Shown here one piece after another: positions 8,180 to 15,343 of a stretch of 52,891 bases of DNA. Origin of the DNA: Actinomycetes bacterium (lineage in GTDB: Bacteria; Actinomycetota; Acidimicrobiia; Acidimicrobiales; JAAEMS01); NCBI GenBank assembly GCA_024225275.1, contig JAAEMS010000190.1:1-52891 (forward strand), in the 5' to 3' direction. The notes beneath the pieces are model-generated. The model did not search any database. It had not been told where the DNA came from and worked only from the letters and a program-made list of their open reading frames with translations. Each line of letters opens with the position of its first letter. Position 1 is the stretch's first letter. A program made the position numbers and the translations under genes.

Positions 8180-8690
8180 CCAGACGCGCCAGTCGAGCTC
8201 TGGGGGTGAAGAGTTCGGAACCCCGGTGGGTGGGCCCGTATGGACGCACGGTGCCTGGTCGACAGGAGTGACCTCGGCCATCACGACCGTCCGGGGTCGC
8301 CGTTCCAGATCGAGAGCCAGGGGCAGCAGATTCGACCCGAAAGCACCGCTGGCCACGACGACCCGGTCCACCCCGAGCGGACCGAACCCGTCGATGCGAA
8401 CCCTCCACCCTGATCCGTCGCGGACCAACCCGGTGGCTGCCGTGGAAGGCAATCCCGAATCGTTCGGGGGCCTCAACGGCGTCGAGCACCGCGGCCGAGC
8501 CACCCAGGTCGATCGAAAGGGTGACCCAGAAATGAGCGTCGGGGGCTGCGTCGTATGATCGCCGGGCCACCGGTTCGGCCGGCCCGATCAGGGCGACATC
8601 AAGCCCGGCCAGGACCAGATGTCGAGCCGCCGCGGAACCAACGAGACCCCGCCCGATGACCGCGATCTGTGGGTCAGCGGCGATGGGCAC
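8180..8690 (-). pseudogene. Remnant of an FAD-dependent oxidoreductase (DAO family)
   Basis: The minus strand begins with a good N-terminal Rossmann segment (IAVIGRGLVGSAAARHLVLA) in one frame to about 8440. The recognisable sequence then continues in a different frame as ATGLVRDGSGWRVRI and RVVVASGAFGSNLL, then ERRPRTVVMAEVTP, which belongs to the middle or late part of DadA/SolA-like FAD oxidoreductases. More than 100 residues between these parts are missing, and the sequence stops near the cupin stop codon without the C-terminal FAD-binding end. A 380-residue enzyme has therefore been reduced to two out-of-frame pieces. It lies immediately downstream of tetR on the same strand. Confidence 0.72.
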
Positions 8691-8703
8691 GAGCGGTCAA
8701 TCG

Positions 8704-9285
8704 TCAGTGGGGGCTGGGCAGGCCGAGCGAGGCCCCCAGTTCGGCGACCGAGGCATCGAGGTCGCGGGGCTCGAGGCTGCCCACCACGACCTGCCCGATG
8801 AGGGCCGCGAACAAGACCCGACCCCGCTCGGTTCCGTTGGCGACGCCGGTGGCCTCGACCAGTTCCTCGAAGAACCGTTGGGTGCGCAGGGTGAGCTCCG
8901 CGGCGGTGGCGGTCTCCCCCCGGCGCAGCGAATGGACGTGGTAGTCGAACCACAGCAGAGGGGCGCGGCCCGGACGCTCAGCGCCGTGGGCGACGTACTG
9001 CTCGACGGCACCCCAGAGGGCGGTGACCGGATCAGGGGCGTCGATGGCTGCCTTCTGGAACCGGGAGATGTATTCGTCCATCAGGTGCCTGAAGGCGAGA
9101 TCGAGGATCTCGTCGACATCGTCGAAGTAGTAGTGCAGCGCGCTCTTGGTCAGCGGACTGGCGTCGGCGATGGCCCGGGCCGTGCAGGCCTCGACCCCGT
9201 CGTGCCACAGAACGTGAATGGCCGCGTCGACGAGAGCCTGACGTTTTGCTGCGTGATTGGCGCTGAAAGCCGCCGGTTCGGTCAT
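8704..9285 (-). CDS. TetR family transcriptional regulator
   Basis: The 193-residue protein has an N-terminal TetR helix-turn-helix (AKRQALVDAAIHVLWHDGVE, then AIADASPLTKSALHYYFDDV) followed by an all-helical ligand domain of normal size. The C-terminal segment (ERGRVLFAALIGQVVVGSLE) is typical of the family. The ATG at 9285 is chosen because the homology begins at once after it. It is divergent from a small gene and a GSAM-like aminotransferase, which it may control; the FAD-oxidoreductase remnant downstream could have been its former partner. The ligand is unknown. Confidence 0.88.
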   Translation of the reverse strand: MTEPAAFSANHAAKRQALVDAAIHVLWHDGVEACTARAIADASPLTKSALHYYFDDVDEILDLAFRHLMDEYISRFQKAAIDAPDPVTALWGAVEQYVAHGAERPGRAPLLWFDYHVHSLRRGETATAAELTLRTQRFFEELVEATGVANGTERGRVLFAALIGQVVVGSLEPRDLDASVAELGASLGLPSPH

Positions 9286-9337
9286 CGGGCAGAAGGGTAC
9301 TCGCCCATCTGACCCGCGGCGGCGCGAAACTGGGGCG

Positions 9338-9550
9338 GTGAGCGACCTTGCACCCATCTGCGCCTTCGAGGTCATCGGCACCACGCCAGCTCATTCATGG
9401 GAGACCGGCGAGGGTGCCCCCGACCGGCCCGAGACCTATGTCGGCGAGCTCATCTGGGTGGCCGAACGGCTGGGTGGGGGCGACAACGAGATCGCCCAGA
9501 TCACCCACAACGTCCTATCGAGATACATCGAGTTCGAGCCGGGAGGCTGA
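9338..9550 (+). CDS. Small conserved-looking hypothetical protein (70 aa)
   Basis: The frame starts at a GTG at 9338 after GGGGCG. It encodes 70 residues including APICAFEVIGTTPAHSWETG, ELIWVAERLGGGDNEIAQIT and a compact end. No membrane segment or known domain is seen. Its stop is immediately followed by the ATG of the aminotransferase-like gene, so they are probably one transcript. It may be an accessory subunit or an unrelated small protein; I cannot assign a function. Confidence 0.55.
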   Translation: MSDLAPICAFEVIGTTPAHSWETGEGAPDRPETYVGELIWVAERLGGGDNEIAQITHNVLSRYIEFEPGG

Positions 9551-9551
9551 C

Positions 9552-10811
9552 ATGGGCGAAGCCCGCGTAGACCCAGACAACAGAGCTACCACCAGATCAC
9601 AGGCCCTCTACCAGCGGGCCCGCTCCGTCATCCCCAAGGGGGTCTATGGCCACTACGGCCCGGCCATCGGCGAGGACTCACCGGTCTTCTTCGAGTCGTC
9701 GTCCGGCGCCCACTTCACCGACATCGACGGCAACACCTATGTGGACTGGATGTGCGCCTACGGCCCGATGATCCTGGGCTACAACCACCCGGTGGTCGAC
9801 GAGGCCGCGGCGCGCCAGATGGAGGCGGGCAACACGGTCAGCCTCGCTGCTCCCGTGCTGGTCGACCTGGCCGAGAAGCTGGTCGACATGGTTGAGGGCG
9901 CCGACTGGGCCCTGTTCGGCAAGAACGGTGCCGACAGCACGACCCTGGCCGTGATGGTGGCCCGGGCCGCTACCGGTCGGCGATATGTCGTGAAGGTGGA
10001 CGGCGGCTACCACGGGTCGGCGGCGTGGATGCAGGCGCCGGGCAACCCCGGCACTATCTCGGCCGATCACGAGCTCGTCCTCACCGTGCCGTGGAACGAC
10101 GTGGCCGCTCTCCAGCAAATCCTCGACGAGCACGGCGACGACGTCGCGTGCTTCATCTCGTCGCCGTACCACCACCCCGTCTTGGCGGACAACGAGCTCC
10201 CAGCCGAGGGGTACTGGCCGGCCGTCGAAGGTATGTGCCGGAAGGCCGGCGTGGTGATCGTCGCTGACGATGTGAGGGCCGGGTTCCGGATCAACCTGGC
10301 CGGATCCCACGTGGAGTATGGATTCCAGCCCGACATGGTCTGCTTCGGCAAGGCCCTCGCCAACGGCCACCCCATCGCCGCCCTGGTGGGCACCAACGAG
10401 CTACGCCAGGCGGCCGGCGACACCTTCTACACCGGCACCCAGTTCTTCAACGCCGCCCCCATGGCCGCCGCCCTCGCCACCCTCCAGGAGCTCGAGAAGA
10501 TCGACGGCGCCCGACTCATCACCAACATCGGCACCCGGCTCTGCGCCGGCCTGGTCGATGTGGCCAGCTCACACGGCCACGACCTGCGGTCCACCGGGGT
10601 TCCAGGCATGCCGTACTTCCGGATCGCCGGCGAAGGCGGGTTCCGGTTTCACGCCCGCTGGATCGCCGAGTGCGTCCGCCGGGGGGCCTACCTGCTCAGC
10701 TACCACAACAACTTCGTGTCGGCAGCCCATTCCGACACCGACTTGAAGGCCACCTGGGACATCGCCGACCAAGCCTTCACCTCCCTGTCATCGACAGAGC
10801 TGGGGAGCTAG
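9552..10811 (+). CDS. Class III aminotransferase, glutamate-1-semialdehyde aminomutase-like
   Basis: The 419-residue PLP enzyme belongs to aminotransferase class III. It opens like GSAM proteins (ALYQRARSVIPKGVYGHYGP, then GAHFTDIDGNTYVDWMCAYG). It has the PLP-phosphate region FGKNGADSTTLAVMVARAAT, the cofactor-ring Asp in VIVADDVRAGFR, and the Schiff-base lysine in MVCFGKALANGHPIAAL. GSAM itself has SNSGTEA and DEVMTGF at the corresponding places, so this is more likely a related aminomutase or omega-aminotransferase than HemL. It is translated directly after the 70-residue gene. The substrate is unknown. Confidence 0.85.
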   Translation: MGEARVDPDNRATTRSQALYQRARSVIPKGVYGHYGPAIGEDSPVFFESSSGAHFTDIDGNTYVDWMCAYGPMILGYNHPVVDEAAARQMEAGNTVSLAAPVLVDLAEKLVDMVEGADWALFGKNGADSTTLAVMVARAATGRRYVVKVDGGYHGSAAWMQAPGNPGTISADHELVLTVPWNDVAALQQILDEHGDDVACFISSPYHHPVLADNELPAEGYWPAVEGMCRKAGVVIVADDVRAGFRINLAGSHVEYGFQPDMVCFGKALANGHPIAALVGTNELRQAAGDTFYTGTQFFNAAPMAAALATLQELEKIDGARLITNIGTRLCAGLVDVASSHGHDLRSTGVPGMPYFRIAGEGGFRFHARWIAECVRRGAYLLSYHNNFVSAAHSDTDLKATWDIADQAFTSLSSTELGS

Positions 10812-10851
10812 TCTGCCCAACGGCATCTCGCCGCTCTCGAAAGGGGTCCGG

Positions 10852-12984
10852 GTGCGGCTTTCTGCCGCGGCACGTCGACAGTTCCTCCTCATCGCGCTGG
10901 CCGTCCTCATCGGGTTCCTGGCCGGCGGTGCCGCCTATCTCCTCGTCCGGATGATCGCCCTGATCACCGGGTTCGCGCTCTTCGGTGAGTTCGTGTGGGG
11001 CGAGATTCCCGAGTTGTCGCACTACGACCCCACGATCCGTCTGCCCATCGTGGCAGTGGCCGGAGCCATCATCATCGCCGCCATGGCCCGCTGGGCACCG
11101 GTGATCAAGGGCCACGGCATCCCCGAGACCATGGAGGCGGTGCTCCGCCGCCAGAGCCGCATCCAGCCCCGGGCCGGGGTGGCCAAGCCCACCGCCACCG
11201 CCATCGCCATCGGCACCGGCGCTCCGTTCGGAGCCGAGGGTCCCATCATCGTGACCGGCGGCGCCCTCGGATCCCTGGTCGGCCAGATCATCGACGTGTC
11301 CCCGTCGGAACGGAAGATCTTGTTGGCTTCAGGGGCCGCAGCCGGCATGGCGGCGACGTTCGGGTCACCCCTGGCCTCGGTGTTGTTGGCCATCGAGCTG
11401 CTCCTCTTCGAGCTGTCGATCCGCTCCCTGATCCCGCTGGTGGTGTCCACCAGCATCGCCGGCGGTATCCACTCGGGAATCTTCGGTACCGGGCCTCTCT
11501 TCGAGGTTCCGGTCCACCAATACGCAGGCCTCGAACGGCTACCCCTCTACGCCGTGCTGGGCCTGACCTGCGGGCTGGTGGCGGTGGTCATCAACCAGGG
11601 GCTGTTCGCCAGCGAGCGCATGTTCCGGAACCTCCAGATACCCGAGTTCTGGAAGCCGGCCATCGGGGCCATCGTGTTCGCGGTCATCGGCCTGATCGTC
11701 CCTCGGTCGCTGGGGGTTGGCTACGACGTGATCGACGATGTGCTGGCCGGCAACCTGGCCACCGGCGCCCTGGCCGCCGCCCTGGTGGCCAAGATGGTGG
11801 CGTGGTGGATCGCGCTGGGGTCGGGGACATCGGGCGGCACCCTGGCCCCCGTGTTGTTGATGAGCGCCGCCTTCGGCGGCCTGTTCGCCAGCATCGTCGA
11901 CGAGGTCGCCCCCGGGCTCGAGATCTCCACCGGGGCCTACGCCGTCGTGGCCATGGCCGCGGTGTTCGGCGCCGCTACCCGCGCTCCGTTCACCGCCATG
12001 GTGTTCGTGTTCGAGCTCACCCGCGACCATGATGTCGTCCTCCCCCTCATGTTGGCCACCGTCCTGGCCGCCCTGGTCTCCACCACGCTCACCAGCGAGA
12101 GCCTCTACACCGAGAAGCTGTCCCGTCGGGGCATTCGGGTAGGTGGTGAGCTCAAGGCCGACGCTTTCCGTACCACCGCAGTGGCCGATGTCATGAATCG
12201 GGCCGTGGACACCCTCGAATCCACCACGACCGCGGGCAAGGCCCGTGAACTGATCGTGCGCCGCGGCCGTGGCGCCTACCCAATCATCGACGACGAAGGC
12301 CGGCCCGTGGGCATCGTCACCCGGCGCGATTTCCTGGTCGAGGAGCTCGACGACGATGCTCCCCTGTCCGACGTCGCCTACTCCGACGTGGTCACCATCG
12401 GCCCCGACGCCAACCTCGTCGACGCCCTCCAGCTGATGGTGAACGAGGACATCAGCCACCTACCCGTCACCGAGGACGGCTACCTCGTGGGCATCTGCAC
12501 CCGGGCCGACATCCTGGGCGCCCGCAACAGCGAGCTCGCCCTCGAGCGCACCGAGATCGGCTGGCTCGCTCCGGTTCTGCATCGGACCGGCATCGTCGGC
12601 CGCCGCTACCTGGTGGTGGCCAACCAGACCCTGGGCGGAGTGGCTCTCATGGCCGCCGTCGAGGAACGAGTGGCCGGCCCCGGCGGCTCCCAGTTCCATG
12701 TGGTGGTGCCCCTCGCCAGCGGCGGCGAGCTCAAGGAGGCCCGCGACCGATTGAGCGACCAGCTCGAACAGTTCGACGCCCTCGACATCAAGGCCACCGG
12801 CGAAATCGGTGACGCCGACCCCCTCAACGCCATCGAGGCCGCGGTGGAGCGCCTGCCCACCCACGAGATCCTCCTGTCGACCCTGCCTCCCGGGTCATCC
12901 CGGTGGCTCTCGTCCGACCTCCCCACCCGCGCCCGCCGCCGCCTCAACATCACCGTCACCCACATCCCCCAGTCCCCCGACTGA
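10852..12984 (+). CDS. ClC-family chloride channel/transporter with CBS pair and extra C-terminal domain
   Basis: The 710-residue protein has three parts. Residues about 1-425 are a ClC permease: GHGIPETMEAV, GAPFGAEGPIIVTGGALGS with the gating glutamate at E129, and GSGTSGGTLAPVLLM for the late selectivity loop. Residues about 440-565 hold two CBS domains (VADVMNRAVDTLESTTTAGK and SDVVTIGPDANLVDALQLM). The last 140 residues form a further domain beginning RYLVVANQTLGGVALMAAVE with a late STLPPGSSRWLSSDLPTR motif, known to me as a stand-alone or fused actinobacterial domain distantly USP-like. The GTG start at 10852 follows a GGGGTCC stretch. Chloride transport regulated by nucleotide binding is expected. 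Confidence 0.9.
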   Translation: MRLSAAARRQFLLIALAVLIGFLAGGAAYLLVRMIALITGFALFGEFVWGEIPELSHYDPTIRLPIVAVAGAIIIAAMARWAPVIKGHGIPETMEAVLRRQSRIQPRAGVAKPTATAIAIGTGAPFGAEGPIIVTGGALGSLVGQIIDVSPSERKILLASGAAAGMAATFGSPLASVLLAIELLLFELSIRSLIPLVVSTSIAGGIHSGIFGTGPLFEVPVHQYAGLERLPLYAVLGLTCGLVAVVINQGLFASERMFRNLQIPEFWKPAIGAIVFAVIGLIVPRSLGVGYDVIDDVLAGNLATGALAAALVAKMVAWWIALGSGTSGGTLAPVLLMSAAFGGLFASIVDEVAPGLEISTGAYAVVAMAAVFGAATRAPFTAMVFVFELTRDHDVVLPLMLATVLAALVSTTLTSESLYTEKLSRRGIRVGGELKADAFRTTAVADVMNRAVDTLESTTTAGKARELIVRRGRGAYPIIDDEGRPVGIVTRRDFLVEELDDDAPLSDVAYSDVVTIGPDANLVDALQLMVNEDISHLPVTEDGYLVGICTRADILGARNSELALERTEIGWLAPVLHRTGIVGRRYLVVANQTLGGVALMAAVEERVAGPGGSQFHVVVPLASGGELKEARDRLSDQLEQFDALDIKATGEIGDADPLNAIEAAVERLPTHEILLSTLPPGSSRWLSSDLPTRARRRLNITVTHIPQSPD

Positions 12985-13002
12985 CCCCCCCCAAACGAAC
13001 TC

Positions 13003-13038
13003 GAGGCCGATCGCGTCGCCCCTGACGCGATCCGCCTC
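13003..13038 (+). terminator. Strong hairpin after the ClC gene
   Basis: A 15-bp stem with one mismatch (GAGGCCGATCGCGTC against GACGCGATCCGCCTC) closes a 6-nt loop 18 nt after the ClC stop codon. There is no run of T after it, so it may end transcription with Rho, stabilise the mRNA end, or simply be a GC palindrome. A weaker hairpin (CAGAAC/GTTCTG) follows directly. Confidence 0.5.
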
Positions 13039-13074
13039 CAGAACGGGTGGGGGTTCTGGGGGTACCGTGCCGAT

Positions 13075-13923
13075 ATGACCAATGTCCTCGTGCTCCATCC
13101 GGGCGCCATGGGGGGCGTGGTGGCCACCGACCTGACCCGGGCCGGCCACCAACCCCACTGGGTGAGCGCCAACCGATCACCGGCCACCGTCGAGCGGGCC
13201 GACCAGGCCGGGGCGGTGGGCCACGACGACCTGGCCAGCGCCATCGCCGCGTGCGCGGTGGTGCTCAGCATCTGCCCGCCCGACAACGCCCTGGAGGTCG
13301 CGGGAGAGGTCGCCGAAGCGGCCCGGGCCACCGGGGCCAGCCCCCTGTTCGTCGACGCCAACGCCATCGCCCCACTCAGCGCCCGAGCAATCGCCGACAC
13401 CGTGGCCACATCGGGGTGCCCGGTGGTCGACGGCGGCATCGTCGGACCACCACCTCTCACCGAGGGAACCACCCGGCTGTACCTCTCCGGTGAACGAGCC
13501 GACGACATAGCCGAGATCTTCCGCGGCGCCCACACAGAAGCCGTGATTCTGAACGGCGAGGTCGGGGCCGCGTCGGCCCTCAAGATGACCTACGCGGCCT
13601 GGACCAAGGGTTCGTCGGCCCTACTGCTGACCATCGCTGCGGCCGCCCGCGCTCACGGGGTCGAGGACGCGCTGGGGGCCGAGTGGGATCGTTCCCAGCC
13701 CGAGTTGGGTACCCGGCTGCGACGCTCGGCGGCCGGGTCGGCTCCGAAGGCGTGGCGCTGGAAGGGTGAGATGGAGGAGATCGCGGCCACGATGATCGAG
13801 AAGGGGCTGCCGGCAGGCTTCCACCTGGCCTCGGCCGAGACCTGGCGCCGGCTCGCCGAGTTCAAGGACCAGTCTCCGCCGCCCGAGCTCGAAACTGTAC
13901 TCGACCGCCATCTGGAGGGATGA
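13075..13923 (+). CDS. NAD(P)-dependent oxidoreductase with DUF1932 domain
   Basis: The 282-residue protein starts with a Rossmann fold in the 6-phosphogluconate/3-hydroxyisobutyrate dehydrogenase style: VLVLHPGAMGGVVATDLTRA, then VVLSICPPDNALEVA and LFVDANAIAP, and the substrate-site stretch CPVVDGGIVGPPPLTEGTTRLYLSG. The C-terminal part contains NGEVGAASALKMTYAAWTKG, typical of the DUF1932 helical domain with a conserved Lys. It should reduce or oxidise a small carboxylic substrate. It sits 5 nt before the M20 peptidase gene, so the two probably act together. Confidence 0.83.
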   Translation: MTNVLVLHPGAMGGVVATDLTRAGHQPHWVSANRSPATVERADQAGAVGHDDLASAIAACAVVLSICPPDNALEVAGEVAEAARATGASPLFVDANAIAPLSARAIADTVATSGCPVVDGGIVGPPPLTEGTTRLYLSGERADDIAEIFRGAHTEAVILNGEVGAASALKMTYAAWTKGSSALLLTIAAAARAHGVEDALGAEWDRSQPELGTRLRRSAAGSAPKAWRWKGEMEEIAATMIEKGLPAGFHLASAETWRRLAEFKDQSPPPELETVLDRHLEG

Positions 13924-13927
13924 TCCG

Positions 13928-15343
13928 ATGACCATGGACAGCACCACCGTCACCTCCGTTGTCGACCAGTTGTGGGCCGACGCCGTCCCCGTGCTGGAGG
14001 ACTACATCCGGATCCCCGCCAAGTCGCCCGCCTTCGACCCCGACTGGGAGGCACACGGCCACCTGGCCGATGCCATCGAGCTGGTGCGGAGCTGGTGTGT
14101 GGCCAACGCCCCCGCCAACACGAGCGTCGAGGTCTTGGAGCTGGCCGGCCGCACCCCGGTCATCCTCATCGAGGTCGGCACCCACGGCGGATCTGACGAC
14201 GACACCGTCCTGGTCTACGGGCATATCGACAAGCAACCCGAGATGACCGGCTGGAACGAAGGATTGGGTCCCTGGACACCCGTCATCGACAACGACCGCC
14301 TCTACGGCCGCGGTGGAGCCGACGACGGCTACTCGGCGTTCGCGGTCATCGCCGCCCTGCGGGCCGTCCAGGAAGCGGGTGGAAGGCACAACCGCTGCCT
14401 GGCCCTCATCGAGGCCAGCGAGGAGAGCGGCTCGATCGATCTCCCCGCCCACCTCGAAGTCCTGGGCGACCGCTTGGGGCAAGTGAGCCTGGTCATCGCC
14501 CTCGACTCCGGGGCCGGCGACTACGACTCATTATGGGTCACGACCTCGCTGCGGGGCGGAGTCCATGCCGTCCTGCGGGTCGAAGTCCTGACCGAAGGAG
14601 TGCACTCCGGCATGTCGAGCGGAGCAGTCCCGTCGAGCTTCCGCATCATGCGCCAGCTCCTCGACCGCATCGAGGACCCCGTCACCGGCCGGGTCCTGCT
14701 GCCAGAGCTCCACGTCGACATCCCGGCTGACCGGATGGCCGAGGCTCGCTCCGCCGCCGAGGAGGGACTGGACATCGGCCCCGAGTTCCCCTGGGCCGGC
14801 GACACCCGGCCCATGAGCGATGATCCGGCCGAGCTGCTCCTGGCCACCACCTGGCGACCCACCCTCTCCTACGTCGGGGCCAACGGGGTGCCCTCGATCG
14901 CCGACGGCGGCAACGTGCTGCGCCCTTATACGGAGCTGGGGCTCTCCTTCCGCCTCCCTCCCCTCTGCGACCCGTCGCGGGCGGCCGCGGCCATCAAGGA
15001 GAAGCTCGAAGCCGACCCGCCGGACGGCGCCAACGTCACCTGCGAGATCGAGGGCAGCGGGTCGGGGTGGAACGCGGCCCCCAACGAGATGTGGCTGGCC
15101 GACGTGCTGGCAACCTCGTCCACCACCCACTTCGGTCGCCCCACCCGCTCGTTCGGTATCGGGGGTGGCATCCCCTTCATGGCCATGCTGGGCCAGCGCT
15201 ACCCGGCCGCCCAGTTCGTGGTGACGGGGGTGTTGGGCCCGGAGTCGAACGCCCACGGGCCCAACGAATTCCTCGACATCCCGACCGGCCGCAAGGTCAC
15301 CGCCTGCGTAGCCGAGATCCTCGATGCCCACGCCGCTCGCTAG
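13928..15343 (+). CDS. M20-family metallopeptidase (dipeptidase-like)
   Basis: The 471-residue protein has the full M20/ArgE motif set: VLVYGHIDKQPE (metal His and Asp), GRGGADDGYSAFAVIAAL (bridging Asp), LIEASEESGS (catalytic and metal Glu), the lid-domain motif EGVHSGMSSG and the late metal-His segment SNAHGPNEFLDI. It probably cleaves a peptide or amide with a binuclear zinc or manganese site in the cytoplasm. It follows the DUF1932 gene with a 4-nt gap, and its stop overlaps the convergent permease stop by 4 nt. The substrate is unknown; carnosinase-like dipeptidases are the nearest named relatives. Confidence 0.9.
   Translation: MTMDSTTVTSVVDQLWADAVPVLEDYIRIPAKSPAFDPDWEAHGHLADAIELVRSWCVANAPANTSVEVLELAGRTPVILIEVGTHGGSDDDTVLVYGHIDKQPEMTGWNEGLGPWTPVIDNDRLYGRGGADDGYSAFAVIAALRAVQEAGGRHNRCLALIEASEESGSIDLPAHLEVLGDRLGQVSLVIALDSGAGDYDSLWVTTSLRGGVHAVLRVEVLTEGVHSGMSSGAVPSSFRIMRQLLDRIEDPVTGRVLLPELHVDIPADRMAEARSAAEEGLDIGPEFPWAGDTRPMSDDPAELLLATTWRPTLSYVGANGVPSIADGGNVLRPYTELGLSFRLPPLCDPSRAAAAIKEKLEADPPDGANVTCEIEGSGSGWNAAPNEMWLADVLATSSTTHFGRPTRSFGIGGGIPFMAMLGQRYPAAQFVVTGVLGPESNAHGPNEFLDIPTGRKVTACVAEILDAHAAR

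Noticed and set aside
10995..12032. Long open frame on the plus strand inside the ClC gene (Arg/His/Pro-rich)
   Set aside because: It is the +1 shadow of the ClC gene; the composition is typical of out-of-frame high-GC sequence and it has no domain.
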